64,000 nt of DNA from Molanna angustata (Eukaryota > Arthropoda > Insecta > Trichoptera > Molannidae). Under the pieces are notes generated by a model that searched no databases, was not told the origin of the DNA, and worked only from the letters and a program-made list of their open reading frames with translations. Location: assembly GCA_963576475.1 (NCBI GenBank), contig OY754969.1:22775716-22839715 (forward strand). Reading direction: 5' to 3'. The first letter of the stretch is position 1. Every line of letters starts with the position of its first letter. The translations under genes were made by a program, and so were the position numbers. Positions 10,213 through 22,452 of this stretch are shown here, piece after piece.

Positions 10213-12654
10213 TATTCAATACAGTTGTTACGAAAAAAGTATGAAGTGGTAAAAATACCTACACAAAAATAAAATATCTTTGTTAAAGTTATTTTATTAC
10301 TTTATTAATGTCGATTTAATGAATATTATTTTCAGAGTAAATGAAATAATTTTTCTAGGTGAGTAATGACATTATTGAGAAATAATCGTTAGTACAAAGG
10401 ACACTAAACTTTTCAATAATGTTACATCAATATAATTACATACATAGGTACTTGATGAATAGTGGTTGCAATTGTTAGGGCAATCAATTGATGATTCCCT
10501 TGATTTTATAAAGCTTCAGAAAACGAGAGTAACTTTAAATTATCATTCATTCATTTTTTTAGAAGTCTTCTGAAGTTTGCTTCTAGCACATATGTATAGC
10601 CCTTGTAAAAAAACTTTTGATTAACAAGAATTAACATAAAATACTAGAAAACGATAACTATCACATATTCAAGATTATTTAAGAGTGTAACTATCTAGAA
10701 TACAGCAAAATGCCTATATAAAAAGTTTTAATGGAGTCTCAATAATGGCACCATATTATGTTGTTTTGTTCACGGATCTTCCCACTTACAGAAGGAATAC
10801 AATCTTCGAGTATCTACCTACTACAGTGTGAACTAAATGATTCGTATTTTTACATGTACGTGTTTTATATGTACGTGTGAAAATCAAAATGGTTTTTTCC
10901 TTAGGTTTTTGCCCTTAATTCTTAAAATAAATAGATTTATATAACTCGTGAAAAATGCCGAAAAGAAAATTGTTAATTTGGTAGGTGTATAATAAATAGT
11001 ATTTAAACAAGAAATATATTTTTTTACTGCAGATTTATTAGAATCTATCATTATCTATGTAGGCATCGTACACATATATGAAATATATGTATTATTCTCA
11101 AAAATAAACATTTGCAGAATTGTTTTGTTTTGTATAATATAAATATATTAAAGACCTGTTGAAGTAGGTAAGTATAAATATAAAATTTAATTTATTAGTA
11201 GGTAGGTATATTGAGAAAATATGTACAGGACAAAGTTCATGCACATGGTAGATACAATATAACGGAAAATGAAAACAAGTTAATCTAATATTGATTTGGG
11301 TTCATTATCTGATTTTGTCCTTATTGTCCGAATATAATAATGGCTGAACCGATATCCGTTTCATTTATATTTACTAATTAAGTAATCTTGCTAAAAGGGA
11401 CTGAATACTCTACATTCATTCTATATATTGAATACATTTTCTAATATCCAACCAATAGGCACAAATAACTTTCAGTCATAAGCCTACTTGTTTTTTTACT
11501 TCTCACTAACCCAATAATGGGGAGTTATGATTTCGCAATTTTTAAGGGTATTTTTTTTATTGCAGATTATCAACTAGTATCATGCTGAGATTGTATTCTG
11601 ATAGTTTCATCACAATGTTGTGAGTGTATGTGCGCTATGTGCTACGTGCTGTGTGCTATGTGTTATGTACGGCGTGTTTATTTTACTTTATCGATTACAG
11701 ACTAAATTACTCATTCGATTCATTTCAATATTTGCATATTTGTATATCTGATACTCACTTAGAGCCCATTAGATTTTGAACGATATCTGAATAGTACTTC
11801 TCAATTTTACTAACTATCAAATATTTCAAAGTGACCCCAAGCTCAGTAAGCTTAATTTTTTTAATTTTTATTTTCAAATTGGTAAAAAGACACATCACTT
11901 TCATAAAATGGCATTGAAAAGTTATCAAGTTGTCATAATAAAATATTTAAATAAAAATATTTTAACAAGCTCATTTAGTGATAATGCTAAATATTTTCCA
12001 TACAAAATTTGAATAATTTATAGAATGACTTGTTAGTGAGGAGTTTAGCGTTGGCCACAACACACTTGTTTATTCTAGGAATGCAATTGCTTGTGTTTAA
12101 CTGTACCTATCATAAATATTGTTATGGTAGGTACAATACAGTTAAACTAAATAAACATGATATATTTTTACCATTTATATTTTATATGAAATTTACGTAT
12201 TTTATTAAGACAATAAATCTCTGTAGATACAATATCATTTTCTCAAAATGTATTCATAAAACAAGAAATTTGTATTTCAAGTTGGTAAACTTCAAAATAA
12301 ATAATAGGACGAGTCTCATTAATTGTAAACCCAATAAGAATGGAAATATAAGTTGGAAAAGATAGGTTGTATTCAGCAAGTAAGAGACTGATAGACGATG
12401 TAAATTAGAAGTGACTGATTGATTGTGATGTTTATTCTTCGTCTGGGGAATACGCTGTTTCAAGTTTCAGCGAAAATAGGAATGATTACACCATAATTCG
12501 AGAAGCCTTCGTTCTAATTCTGATGTCTGACACAGCACCTACACATCTCATTTCAGACTGATGTGAAGATTTGACAACACTCAGTTTTATTATTATTTAT
12601 TTTAGTCACTCAGTTCAGATTTAAATAGGCAAAGAGAATAAGATATATAATACG
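10213..12654. other. Long A/T-rich stretch without recognisable gene
   Basis: The only local structure seen is a short degenerate array of GTG(c/t)TATGTG-like words at about 11625-11675. The open frames here are short, low-complexity and lysine/asparagine/isoleucine-rich, as expected by chance in such DNA. Confidence 0.55.
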
Positions 12655-13105
12655 ATATTTTTTTTATTGACAAACTTTTTAACATCGTAATAGAGACGAA
12701 GTTGGGATATTTTAGAAAAACCACGAACTCAAGGTACCTCAGGAACTTGTCATCGGCTGGCTTAGGTGATCACTTTATGCGCTTGCGCAAAGTTCACCGC
12801 CTTCTTATTGAGTCACCGTCACCCCATATATAAGGACTTTTGCTTTCATTGTTTACAAATAAACCGATTTCTCGATAGATGGCGTTACAAAAAGGTTTCT
12901 TCGTTACTTCATACATGGCAATAGTAATAATATCTTATTTTCAGGTGAATTATTACACATTATTCAAATATACAAAACTTTCAAAAATTACATTGGTAAA
13001 GGAACTCAATAAGAAGGCATAATGGGTGAACGTTGCGCAAGAGCATAAAGTGATATACCAATTTCGTCTCTATTGAGATGTTAAAAAGTTTGTCAATAAA
13101 AATAT
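12655..13105. mobile_element. MITE-A, complete reference copy
   Basis: The terminal inverted repeats are about 45 bp: ATTGACAAACTTTTTAACAT, then AATAGAGACGAA(g/a)TTGG, inverted at the right end (TTCGTCTCTATTGAGATG, then TTAAAAAGTTTGTCAAT). A second nested inverted block lies inside: ACTTTATGCGCTTGCGCAAA on the left and TGCGCAAGAGCATAAAGTGA on the right, plus CTTCTTATTGAGT against ACTCAATAAGAAG. The interior has AGATGGCGTTACAAAAAGG. There is no transposase frame. Outer ends read TATTTTTATTGAC, compatible with a TA-type target, but the duplication is not certain. Confidence 0.88.
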
Positions 13106-15000
13106 AATTTGACTCCCGACAGGAAAAAATCCAATGTTTACGTATATGCAATTAAAAAAATATAATCGATTTACTATATAATTACAAATGAATTCATATA
13201 TTATAATTTATATAAGATACGATGATGAGTTATAATTTTTAGCAACGGTCTCAATTATCCAAGTATCGATATCCATCTGCAACGATGAACACAGCTTACT
13301 TCTATATTTTAACTTTTACTTTAACATAGTTATGTTTCAATTCATATCATCAATCTTGATTTCCAAAAATCATACTGGCGTTAAATAAATTGAATGCAGG
13401 GCAGACATATGTACTGCCATAACAAACTATTTATAAAAAATGTTTTTTTTTACATACAATACTAATTTATCTTTCAATTTGTAAACAAAAAAAAAGTATG
13501 ATAAATAAAATACATATAAATTATCAACAAGGTGTATCTATATAATGCATTATCTTACACATCTGAATGTGACGTGTTGATAGTAAAATAAGAAAACTCA
13601 AAGTATTTCACTTTCTTTAAATATGAATTAAGAGTTTTAAAAATTAATGATTAACACAGAAACAAAATAAGTCAGTCAGACTCAATTTTTCAGGACATTT
13701 TATTTTTGAGATTACACAAAAAACTTTTTTCTATTGAACTATAAGTTTTCGGTTGTGTTCTGGATAGGTTCGAATATTCGTAGTTCGTAGATTTCACCTT
13801 ATGTTTACAAATTTCTCAATCTCAATGCTTGACTCAATATTTTTCTCAATCAATCGATTCGTAATATCGTAAAATAAGCAATACTTACTTTTAATTTGAA
13901 AAAAAAATACTTTCTCCATCGAATATATTCTGAATTCTAGCCGCAGCAAAATGTTTTAGAATTGTTTATTTAAATAATTAGTCCCTGAGGCATTGAATAT
14001 TTATTAACTAACGTAGTTCTTATAACACAAGGACAGTGGAATCTAAAAAGGTTTAATGAGATTCTACTGAACATGTGGCGAATTTGCTGGACCGTTCAGT
14101 TACTGAAATTGCTCTTTTGTTGTGAGAATTTGACCTACCTTGGGTTATTCAAGATTTTTGGACACCTCAATTAATCACAAGGCTCGGTAGTTAGTTTTAA
14201 TAGATATGTCTATTGTTTTGAAATTGTGACCTTTTTCTTGTGTCAATTTTATCAATTCAAATTTTATCAAATTATGGATAATATCCCGAGGAGATGTTGT
14301 TACCAAAGAAGACGTAGATACCTTTTATTTCCAAACAAAAATATAGAAAGAGTCACAATCCAATTGTCTGCAGGTATCTTGTGGTCACATTGGTACTGGT
14401 CGATGAACAATTATATAGCGTCCAAACAATTTTGTGTTAAATACTGTCTGGCAACTGAGTAAATTGAATTAATTATAAGATACTTTGGTCACTATCTTAA
14501 TTTATCTTTACTTCCGATAAATACATATCTGACGGTTGGTACAATATTTATATTCACATATTTATTTAGTAGGTACATTTTCGTATCACTGGTATGATTT
14601 AATTAATATTTACACCCTTTTCACTAACTTCACTTGTCTGTCTGTACTGGAATTTTGCAATAGATTTTTAACAAACTTTTCGGCCAGTTAGAGATTTCAT
14701 AATTTGTGTAGTCCCGATGACAATGCATTTTAAGATTGTTTCCAGCTTGATTAATTTGTTAATCACACAAAAGCTATACGTTTCTACATGTTGAACTAAT
14801 TGAAAATAAAGATAAATATATTCATTGAGTAATTTAATGTATGCTGATGAAAAATTGGTAGCAAATTTAACATGTGAAGACTTTGAAAAGGATCTCGATC
14901 TTGTTTTATTTCAATTGATTGTTTTTAAGAATATTTTATTAAGATTTCAATATTCAGTTTAAATCCATTACAATCGGTGGTAAAATTAAAAAAAAAATAA
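13106..15000. other. A/T-rich sequence without recognisable gene
   Basis: A 78-codon frame at 14226-14462 was inspected and resembles nothing I know; its composition (Phe, Tyr and Arg clusters) fits chance. No tRNA-like motif or paired terminal repeat was found. Confidence 0.55.
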
Positions 15001-15141
15001 CTCTTCCTTGCACCCTGCGCTAGTGGCGAGTTTATTGTCGTATGGCAATTGCTTCCAACTAACCAGTGTTTCCAGCCCCGAGAAGCAATATTTGCGTGAG
15101 AAATGAATTTAAATAAATTTCTCCTCTGCTGGGAATTACGC
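15001..15141 (-). mobile_element. SINE family 2, 3' body only
   Basis: On the minus strand it carries the family-2 body: GAGGAGAAATTTATTTAAAT, CTCACGCAAATATTGCTTCT, GGCTGGAAACACTGGTTAGT and the ending CACTAGCGCAGGGTGCAAGG. The tRNA-like head upstream of the GAGGAGAAA block is lost, the break falling near the expected B-box. Confidence 0.8.
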
Positions 15142-16099
15142 CAAGGCTTATCAAGAATAAATTTTAAGAGTTTTAATACACCGTAGAAATTTTATTAAAT
15201 ATTCTATAACTACTGTTGAATGTGTCGTAGGACAAACAAAAATATTAATAAGAAGATTAAGTGTAAAATGCCGATAGCGAAAAAAATGTTTGTAGGCATT
15301 TATTATCATATTAAGTATATAGCTGCTGTAGATTTATCTATACTTGCATGTCAGAAAATTTGGAGGAATTTATAGCTTAATGATTCTCTCCGTGAAAAAT
15401 GGGCATTTCTTACGTGATTTATTAGTTCCTTAGGCAAGATGTATGGAATATTGATCTACGTAATTACGATAATATACATTTTGATGAAAAGTTTATAACG
15501 CATATATTCTTAAGAGCTTGTCTAGTAATATAAAGGTAGGTAAAATAAAAAATATTATAAAGTTCCATAAAAAAGGTTATATTATGTAAAAATGTACAAT
15601 TATGTTGGTTTCAAAATTTCGATTGAATAATGTGTTTTATTTCACACTGATGTCATAAAATTTAGTTACATATATTCAAGAAGAATAAACATGACATTTA
15701 TATCTGGATTTATTGTTTTTAAGATAACATTCAAATTGAAGTCAAACCTCTCTGAAAAATCTCTTGTGTAATTGGTTAGAAAAGGAGTTTCTATGAAATG
15801 TAAACCCCTCAAAGTATCATTTAGAGTGTGCTAGTGGTCAACATTGGAATTAATTCTTAACCAGTATTATTAAAACTAAGTAAACTTCTCGTTTACCCTA
15901 AAGTACTATTTTGTTTACCATTCAAGAAATGGGTTGGGTATTTATAACCACAAATTAATATCATTTCATATTTTAAGCTTGCTCCACATGGTTTCTTCCA
16001 CATATATTTAATCGCTTAAACCGTTTATATTCATAGTTTAAGATAATGTGGTTACAGGAAAGTAAATTGATGAAAAATTAATAAATGTACACATATTTT
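15142..16099. other. A/T-rich sequence without recognisable gene
   Basis: No coding frame, tRNA-like motif or terminal repeats seen. Confidence 0.55.
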
Positions 16100-16516
16100 T
16101 TAACAGATTTATAATTATCTCAATAGAGACGAAGTTGGAATATTTATTGTAGGAGAACCGGGAAATCAAGGCACCTACAGGGCTTACGACCTGTCATCGG
16201 CTGGTTTACGTGATCACTTTATGCGCTTGCGCAACGTTCACCAATTATGCCTTTTAATGAGATCCCTATCAATTCAATTTTGAAAGTTCTATATATTGTA
16301 ATACTGAAATTCTTTTCGCTTGAAAATAAGGAATTTTTACTACAGCCATCTATGGGTGAAATTATGAACAACAATCTTATTATTTTTATTTATTTTATTG
16401 GAACGCCATCTATTGAGAGAATTGGTTTTTTGTAAATAATGAAAGCTACAATTCTTATATCTGAGGTGACAATGCATTTTTCGCATAGAAGTCACCCCTG
16501 AATTGCGCCAGACTTA
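16100..16516. mobile_element. MITE-A copy, left arm plus interior
   Basis: It begins ATCTCAATAGAGACGAAGTT and runs through GGAGAACCGGGAAATCAAGG, CCTACAGGGCTTACGACCTG, TCATCGGCTGGTTTACGTGA and TTATGCGCTTGCGCAACGTT. The middle contains GAACGCCATCTATTGAGAGA, and the end is AAGTCACCCCTGAATTGCGCC, the inverse of the start of the 6.66-kb copy. The right terminal arm is absent. A 62-codon frame within it is a by-product. Confidence 0.82.
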
Positions 16517-16566
16517 TAAGGTCATTTTTGTCTTTTTTACCTACTTGTACCAATGTGTAAGTAATC

Positions 16567-16651
16567 GAATATTTTTATTGCATATGCAATAATATGCATA
16601 TGCAATAATAAAAATATTCAATGTACACATAAATTTTGAATAAAATTTATG
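16567..16651. repeat. Two adjacent A/T hairpins
   Basis: At 16567-16620 GAATATTTTTATTGCATATG pairs with CATATGCAATAATAAAAATATTC with a 3-nt bulge. At 16625-16651 ACATAAATTTT pairs perfectly with AAAATTTATGT across a 4-nt loop. They lie between a MITE-A copy and a SINE-like head and may be remnants of another foldback sequence. Confidence 0.7.
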
Positions 16652-16684
16652 TATAAAATACCATAAGATGAGGTTGAGAATTAT

Positions 16685-16870
16685 ATCAACCGCCTTGGCA
16701 TAGTGGTAAGCCGTTTGCTTTCGGTGGCGGCATCCTGGGTTCAATTCCTAACAGAGTAGATTTTTTTTCAATTACATTAAACGTACCTAAATCTCAGTTG
16801 ATTGTGGGGACTAGAAACCCAGGTTGATAAGACGAAATTTCCATTTGCCAATAAACTCACAACATGCACA
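16685..16870 (+). mobile_element. SINE family 2 relative (divergent head and body)
   Basis: The head CCTTGGCATAGTGGTAAGCC has a better A-box (TGGCATAGTGG) than the standard family-2 copies, then GGCGGCATCCTGGGTTCAAT (B-box). The following CTCAGTTGATTGTGGGGACT and TTGCCAATAAACTCAC correspond loosely to the family-2 body (GGTTAGT, GGCAATAAACT). It is probably an older subfamily. Confidence 0.55.
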
Positions 16871-17029
16871 GAATATTAGAAAGTGTTAAAATAAATAAAC
16901 ATATATATGTTTGTTGATATATACGAGAATATTGTTGATTTGATAAAAAAATCAATAAGAATCTCACAATATTCTGTAGTCTTGAAATAAATTGTGTTAT
17001 TTATATAATATTATAGTAAGATAAAATGG

Positions 17030-17785
17030 ACTTAGAATGAATGCCAGCAAATCAAAGGTAATGGTCTCTGAAAAGATTGAAAGCAGAACAGTGTGTCGAA
17101 TAAAAGTAGAGAGTGAATGGCTCGAACAAGTCGACAAGTATGTCTAGCTGGGTAGAATGTTCCAACGGAATGGACGGCCTGATAAGGATATTCAAAGAAG
17201 AGTTATGGCAGGAAACAGAGTGAATGGAGCACTTAGACCAGTTACGAATGATCGCAACATATCAAAAGATGGTAAAGTTGCCATTCATAACGCAAACGTA
17301 GTGCCAACCCTGACGTATGCAAGTGAGACCTGGACATGGCAGAAGTCGCACGAAAGCAGAATAAATGCAGTTGAAATGAGATCGCTTGTAACAGAACGAT
17401 GTATGACAGAGTTCGAAATGAAGATACAAGGAAAGAATGTAAGATGAAGAAAGATGTAATTAACAGAATGAAATTTAAGACATTGAGATGGTTTGGCCAC
17501 TTGGGGAGAATGAATGAAGAACACCTGACGAAGAAAATATACAAAGCTGACAGGAATGGAATAAGAGGTCGGGGACGCCAAGAAAAGGATGGCACGACCA
17601 TGTAAACGATATTCTGAAAGATGGAAATGTAAGAAGCGTGAACAACAGACGAACGTGTATAAGACGATGTATGAATGTTGATGAGGCGATGAATGTGTGT
17701 CAAGATAGAAAAATGTGGCGTTCGGTTCTCTCTGCCTACCCCGTGAAGGACATGGCGTGATGGTATGTATGTATGTATGTTATAG
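17030..17785 (+). pseudogene. Non-LTR retrotransposon reverse-transcriptase C-terminal region, broken
   Basis: The conceptual product starts GLRMNASKSKVMVS (the post-catalytic KSKVMV motif of such reverse transcriptases). It meets a stop after VDKYV, resumes LGRMFQRNGRPDKDIQRRV, and reaches NVVPTLTYASETWTWQKS (the TLTYGSETW motif). It then needs a frame change to KFKTLRWFGHLGRMNEEHLT and a second after GRGR to reach DRKMWRSVLSAYPVKDMA and a TGA at 17758-17760. The 3' end is a GGTATGTATG-type tract. One nonsense change and two frameshifts make it dead. It is RTE-like by resemblance. From 17786 to 17967 nothing else is seen. Confidence 0.85.
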
Positions 17786-17967
17786 TAAGTTTTTCATTAG
17801 CTCTAAAGCATCATATTCTATCCAATAACGCATCTGGATCTCAAAGCAATTATATATTCCTTAAGTAGGTAATATATGATATAGTTGGTCGCAGTATAAA
17901 ATTAAGTGTTGTTTGTTTGTTCCTTTAGTAATACATACATACAATACGTTATACTTAAGGAATATTG

Positions 17968-18028
17968 TTATGTACGGTACGTAGGTATTACGTTTTGTAA
18001 AAATGTAATACCTACGTACCGTACATAA
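17968..18028. repeat. Perfect 23-bp hairpin
   Basis: TTATGTACGGTACGTAGGTA, extended by TTA (17968-17990), is the exact reverse complement of 18006-18028, with a 15-nt loop between. The stem is internally near-palindromic around GTAC. From 18029 to 18318 nothing else is recognised. Confidence 0.9.
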
Positions 18029-18318
18029 AAGAAATTCATTTTTTAATTACAAATAATAAATAGGTATATTCTACACCTTCTACAAAAAATTTCAATCTCT
18101 AATTATCTTGGAGTGGACAGTAGAGTAATAGGTTATTTTAATATTATTATTTTTAAGTTCTTCTGTATGGAATTAAATAAAAATAATAATATGTTATAAT
18201 GAATCAATTTATACTAACGTACGGGTATTATGGATAACATTCATCGTATAATAAAAGATGTATAAATCATTAAAAAAATGTTATTTATTTCAAAATTTTA
18301 ACGTTTAAATCAAATATT

Positions 18319-18575
18319 TTTATGTTGAGAAATTGTTATAAGAGAACTTTATGCGCATGCGTTACGTTCGTTAATTCACCTTCTTATTGAGTTCTCTAGA
18401 AAAACCCCTGTACCATCCCGCAACTGGACAGCGTGGTACAGAGCTACATAATATCGTAGCAGTCCAAACAACCTTCCGAACTAAGAACCATGATCTCGAA
18501 TGTAAAACAAAACTACCCCATGTTCTCCTATAATATTCCAACCTCGTCTCTATTGAGATATTAAATATTTGTAAT
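18319..18575. mobile_element. MITE-A-related copy with a different interior
   Basis: The left part has ACTTTATGCGCATGCGTTAC and CACCTTCTTATTGAGTTCTC. The right end has TTCTCCTATAATATTCCAAC, then CTCGTCTCTATTGAGATATT, matching MITE-A termini. The middle (about 18410-18530: CATCCCGCAACTGGACAGCG and following) is not shared with other copies here, so it may be an unrelated insert or a subfamily. Confidence 0.7.
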
Positions 18576-18673
18576 GCTTAACTTTAAAACATCGATGAAA
18601 TACTTTTTAAATTTTTCAAAAAATATTTATACATAAAACCTAACTATAAGTTAACATATATTTCTACTTACAG

Positions 18674-18756
18674 CATTCAAAGAGAAGATTTTCTTGAATT
18701 TCTCAGAAGATGTGAAGAAACGCAGAGAGGAAGACAATGATCGAACCAAAATTTGA
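18674..18756 (+). other. Candidate terminal exon (unrecognised)
   Basis: A pyrimidine-rich tract ending TATTTCTACTTACAG looks like an arthropod 3' splice site. It is followed in phase 2 by 26 codons, FKEKIFLNFSEDVKKRREED then NDRTKI, and a TGA at 18754-18756. Base composition is less A/T-biased than the flanks, and an AATAAA occurs about 250 bp downstream (19003). The charged, helix-prone peptide resembles no family I can name. It could be chance; no upstream exon was found. Confidence 0.2.
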
Positions 18757-19084
18757 ATTAATTATATTATACGGGTAGGTACAAATATTTCCAATTAAAT
18801 TTACATCAAACCCTCAAATAACACAGGAACATTCCCAACTATTGATCATATCAACATTTACTTTGAGAACCCTTATTTTGTAATTAGATGAAACGTAGGA
18901 CCTAGATACCTACATCCTAAGTTACATAAATATCGTGATTTCCCAAATAAGTTGCACAGCCACCAATAGAGGAAGATGTGTAGGTATTTGGTACCAATTT
19001 TGAATAAATAAAATAAGGTAATAGATTCGTGAAAATGTATTACTTTTTACATTTAATACGTTTGTATGAATATTTCATTTGGGT

Positions 19085-19385
19085 GTAAAAAATAAGAACA
19101 TTTTGTTACACCTAGTATATATACCAAAGAATATTTATTTACTTTATTTTATTTACGGAGTTCGCCATTTACATAAAGTTTTCACAAAAGATAAAAAACA
19201 ATGTTGGAAAAAAATAGCAGATTTACATAGTAACTATGACTTATAAAAGATAACAAACAAGAAAATATACTAATATCAGAAATCAAAGGAAGCATTCAAT
19301 AATTTTGAAGATTATTTTCACTTTGTATTTAAAACCTAGGCGCGGCAAGACCTGGGGGGCAACAGTCGGAATCAAAATCACCTAT
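19085..19385 (-). mobile_element. LINE 3' terminus, related to the copy at 59570-59905
   Basis: The minus strand reads a GGTCTTGCCGCGCCTAGGTT coding end (GLAAPRF, stop), followed by about 270 bp of 3' UTR containing CCTTTGATTTCTG, TAAATCTGC and AACATTGTTTTTTATC. The same order of blocks occurs at 59570-59905, where more coding sequence is left. Confidence 0.5.
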
Positions 19386-20737
19386 TATTCAAAATCGATC
19401 TAATAAGGAAACATAATGCCTGAATATTATTAAATTTTTACATACAGCAGTCACAATTCAAGTTCAGAAATACAAAATTGTTCAATTTTTTCCAAATATC
19501 AAATGTAACAAGCTGGAGACATATTTTTGCTTGTATTATCATCGGTAACACACAAATTATTTAGAGTTTTACTGGTCGTGAAGTTAGTTATAAATCGATT
19601 AAGAAATTCCAGTACAGATACTCAAGTGAAGTGAAATAAAAGGGTGTAATAAAACTGTGTATAGTTAAAGTTTTCACTTATTCGATCTTGTGATTTTTAT
19701 AACCTCATAATTCATGGAACATATGACGATTTACAAAATACATATTATAAATGTATAAAGTGTTTCTTTAATTAATATTCGATATAAATATGCAGCATAA
19801 TATTACGAAAACGTTTTAATATTCATTTTATCTTTGTTACTTATCATTTGATTTATTTTGTCGGTTCTGAGAATAATTGTTATTAATAAACATTTAGATA
19901 TGATAGCAACGCGGCATAATCTCAAGCATTTCTTGTACATTAAAACGGCTTCTTTATATTTTCCCACACCCAAGACCAAACGATGTTATAAACTTTGAAT
20001 CCCTTCTCATGAAAATACTGAGGTTATGTAATTATCTACCTACACTTGGTAATAATAAAGAAAGTTATTAAGAAATGTTTTTCGGTGTTGTGACATTCTA
20101 GATAAACAAATGTTCTTGCTAAATGCAGTTGGAAATAACTAAGTTATGTTATGTATAATTGTTACTGAACCCACTGGTATGGTATTAATTACACTCAAAA
20201 GTCTTTATACCGGATTTCTCGGTGAGAGAGATAAAAATTACATAAGTCATATTTTCCAGGAAATTCCTGTTAAATCCAACCGTTAACGTAAATCACGTTA
20301 CACAGAAATGAAATCAACGCGGATCGTTTTATATTTCCAAGTGTTGAGAGCTTCTCAGTTACCATTTTTAATGTGTAGGTGTGCTATAAAAGTGAAAATT
20401 AAAAAATAAAATGTGAAATAATCAAATTGTGCTCCTGTAGAGAATAAAATAGGTACCTTAACTAGAAAAAAGATACCTACAAAATAGTTTTTTTTTTTTG
20501 TTTTTTGATGTAGTTTTTTTTACAACGTTCTTTATATGCATATATTATACATTATAATGAAGCACTCTACTCCATACGTTGATTTATAGAATTTAAAAAT
20601 AAATTACAAAAAGTTTTTTTTATATTTGCGATGCAAAATACGAACAAATTCACGATGTTCAAAAAAGAGGTGTAAGCTGAAACAAAAATTAACATTGGTC
20701 ACTGAGGAACGTTATGTTAAGAATAAAAACCCAATAA
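19386..20737. other. A/T-rich sequence without recognisable gene
   Basis: No coding, tRNA-like or paired terminal signature was found. Confidence 0.5.
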
Positions 20738-21155
20738 TTTAGGGGGAGGTCCGCTAGTATGGGACAGTTAAGGTTTTTTTAAGTAAAGATCGAAACATAC
20801 TATAAGGACAGTCAATTTTATTTGAAAGTAAAGAAATTTATATAGACGAACTTTTGAAATCATTAAATGTTAAAAATAGCTACAATTAGCGAAAAAGCTT
20901 TGGTCGTAAATTAGATACTAAAAAAACTAAAAAATAAAAACTATTCCTAACGCGGAATATAACATAAAGTATTTTTTATTCATATTTCTAATAACTGTTT
21001 AACAATACAAAATTCATCGCAGTTATAAATATCAGATGGACTGAAGCTATGTTTGTCAAGTCTTTCTTTCAAGTTCTTGTAGAACAATTCAACCTGCGGC
21101 CTGTTAAATCCTGCAGCCCTCATTTAGCCGGTTGACTCAGCTTTACAGATTAAGG
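20738..21155 (-). pseudogene. pogo/Tigger-like transposase remnant
   Basis: On the minus strand, around 21140-21005, the frame reads KAESTG, a stop, then MRAAGFNRPQVELFYKNLKE, RLDKHSFSPSDIYNCDEF. The A-R-A-x-x-FN-x-x-x-V-x-x-FF-x-NL pattern followed by IYN-x-DE is the start of the DDE domain of pogo-type transposases (the D of NVDETG is the first catalytic residue). The remainder of the DDE domain is missing. The left edge GGGGGAGGTCCGCTAGTATG (from 20742) looks like a terminal repeat of such an element; no matching right end was found. Confidence 0.6.
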
Positions 21156-22452
21156 TCAGCTCACACTTAAATATTAGTATGAGTATTTATGTAATTGTAA
21201 CTATGGATACGAAAAAAATGAAAAATCAACAAAGTCAGATTTTTGTAATAAGTATGGAATAATTATGGAACATTTTGGTAAGTATGAGGTAGGTATCTAC
21301 CTATAACAAAGTTCTAAAATTTTTAATTTTATTCATAATAAATTGCCCTATCAGTAGGTTGGTTTATTTGAAAATTGTATTCTGTGTAACCATGGAAATG
21401 AAACCAACAGAAAAGGTACGTCGAATATTTTAAAACATAAAAACATAAAAGTAAATAAAATAATCTCAATGTTTTTCACTAAAACGCTAAGTTATACTTG
21501 CAAATATACCTATGTTATTCGTGTAAAAACGTACTCCTGAAATTGAAATAAACAAATATTTGCTTACGAAAAAGTACATATTTTCACTCGTGACAAAATT
21601 TGTAGGAAAATTAACGAAAAAATTAAAAATAACAATGAAACATTAAAAAGTCTATTTTTTTATTTGCCCTAGTTACTCACTGCTCGCAAAGGAAGCGATA
21701 TGCAGAGTATTTAACTTTTAAAGTTTTCTAGTTGTTGATTGAAAAGATCGCTAAAATAAATACCTACATGTATGCATATAAAAAATACCCAGATATATCA
21801 AAATTATGGTGGGGATTGGAAAATAAAAAAGCCACATAAAGAGTGTAATACAGTGTTAACAATAAATAATTGAGTTCTTTGTAAGGAACACATAATAATG
21901 AAGTTTTTCTGAAATTTCATATAAATTGAAAATTAAAGTTGGCGACTAATCCCTTAAATATCAAGTATGCAAAACATCGTTTGGTTGAGGCAACTTCGTA
22001 GTATATATAATAAAGATGTTATTCAATATTAAATTTTATCAAAATACCTATAAATCATGCGCTAGTTGTGGTATTAATTTTGTATCAAAGAAACGAGACA
22101 GACTAAAATTCCCCAGGAGACTCGGAATATAAGCTTTGTCAAACTTACCAACTTTTAAGTTGTAAACGACGGGTACCTTCATAATGTCTTTTTGAACTTG
22201 GTACGTAGAGAAGACATTCCCATTGGAATTCGTCAGACATTGACATCAACCGGTCGTCGAGAATTTTGCATTATTTTGAAGATTCATCAATCTTTCATAT
22301 ATTACACTCAAACTGTTATTTTATTATCAACTGATGTAATTATGCATTAACCTCAGAGAACAATTAAACGTTTTGATATAGCGATTATGAAATAAATCAA
22401 ATTTACTGTGGTTTCTAAAGATACACAGTTTCAAAGAATGAATATGATGTCA
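21156..22452. other. A/T-rich sequence without recognisable gene
   Basis: Nothing recognised on either strand. Confidence 0.5.

Noticed and set aside
17242..17703. 153-codon minus-strand frame
   Set aside because: It is antisense to the LINE reverse-transcriptase remnant and has no protein-family resemblance.
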